Shown here one piece after another: positions 63,879-64,000 of a stretch of DNA of 64,000 nt. Every line of letters starts with the position of its first letter. Positions within the stretch are counted from its first letter, which is position 1. Origin of the DNA: Alcanivorax sp. GTDB taxonomy: Bacteria > Pseudomonadota > Gammaproteobacteria > Pseudomonadales > Alcanivoracaceae. Location: positions 1 through 64,000 of the forward strand of contig NZ_NVWY01000005.1 of assembly GCF_002733835.1 (NCBI RefSeq), in the 5' to 3' direction. The notes under the pieces are model-generated. The model worked only from the letters and a program-made list of their open reading frames with translations. It did not search any database and had not been told where the DNA came from. The position numbers and the translations under genes were made by a program.

Positions 63879-63972
63879 AATAGCTAACAGTGAATAGTTA
63901 ATAGCTAAAACCATTAACCCTTGAGGCAAACAAGCCTAACGCCAATCCATGCAGGGTGTTAACTATTCACTG
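63879..63972. repeat. Heptad element, AATAGYT type, upstream of hyuB
   Basis: Left arm 63879-63906: AATAGCT AACAGTG AATAGTT AATAGCT. The right arm on the other strand (63959-63972) is CAGTGAATAGTTAA, a 14-bp perfect inverted match. Related to the TTAATAR copies at 30725 and 32930. Between them is a small hairpin-prone stretch. Confidence 0.7.
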
Positions 63973-64000
63973 AAATGTGCGCTATTATCGGGGGTTCCCG

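Overview
The window looks like a chromosomal segment of a marine, hydrocarbon-degrading gammaproteobacterium of the Alcanivorax type. This is an inference from four things: moderately high GC; a Pseudomonas-like order aspS-yebC-ruvCAB-ybgC-tolQRAB-pal-cpoB-queE-queC-tRNA-Lys; a RegB/RegA (RoxS/RoxR)-type redox pair; and a PraB-like alkane-oxidation accessory protein. Most genes are chromosomal housekeeping genes. I see no prophage, IS transposase, CRISPR array or rRNA.

Layout. 1-5162 (minus): a tightly overlapping photolyase operon (DUF523/DUF1722 protein, MerR regulator, PhrB, FAD amine-oxidase-like protein, DUF1365 protein cut by the window edge), preceded by a candidate MerR promoter with a paired TTGTACA operator. 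5386-5949: a SLOG/DUF2493 gene and tRNA-Lys(TTT). 6022-17667 (minus): queC, queE, the Tol-Pal operon, ruvABC, yebC, aspS. 18047-28262 (plus): HU-like protein, a PA4642-type small protein, a TPR protein, a methyltransferase, the RegB/RegA-like pair, tamA-tamB. 28456-36764: thioesterase, proS, a divergent DUF4062/ParA pair, AidB-like acyl-CoA dehydrogenase, TetR regulator, ChrA. 36877-49572: recQ, a phosphoesterase lipoprotein, mgtC, a 44-aa gene, an RhlE-type helicase, a PraB-like protein, lpxO, an MscS channel interrupted by two frameshifts, a 57-aa DNA-binding-like gene, two envelope proteins. 49971-58995: sat, an AstE/AspA-like hydrolase, rimK, rimB, gloA, a beta-propeller lipoprotein, argG, rnt, 2-Cys peroxiredoxin. 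59227-63868 (minus): a porin/FMN-binding/PepSY operon, grxD, hyuB.

The most unusual feature is not a gene. At about fifteen intergenic sites the DNA has a strict 7-bp period. The heptamer differs from site to site (TAGCTTC, TAGCTCG, TTAATAR, AAAGTTC, GACGCCN, CAGCACG types). At most sites two heptad arms face each other as an inverted repeat over roughly 70-200 bp, often enclosing or abutting an intrinsic terminator and lying between convergent genes. Several arms supply the stop codons of the flanking genes. Two related copies bracket the DUF4062/ParA pair like the ends of a cassette. I know of no description of such elements in this lineage.

How the genes work together: the minus-strand backbone combines envelope integrity (Tol-Pal), recombination repair (RuvABC) and queuosine synthesis (QueC, QueE) upstream of a tRNA. 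Redox and light stress recur (photolyase operon, RegB/RegA-like pair, peroxiredoxin, GrxD, AidB-like protein, FMN-binding/PepSY pair). All functions are inferred by recognising protein families by eye; no database search was run.
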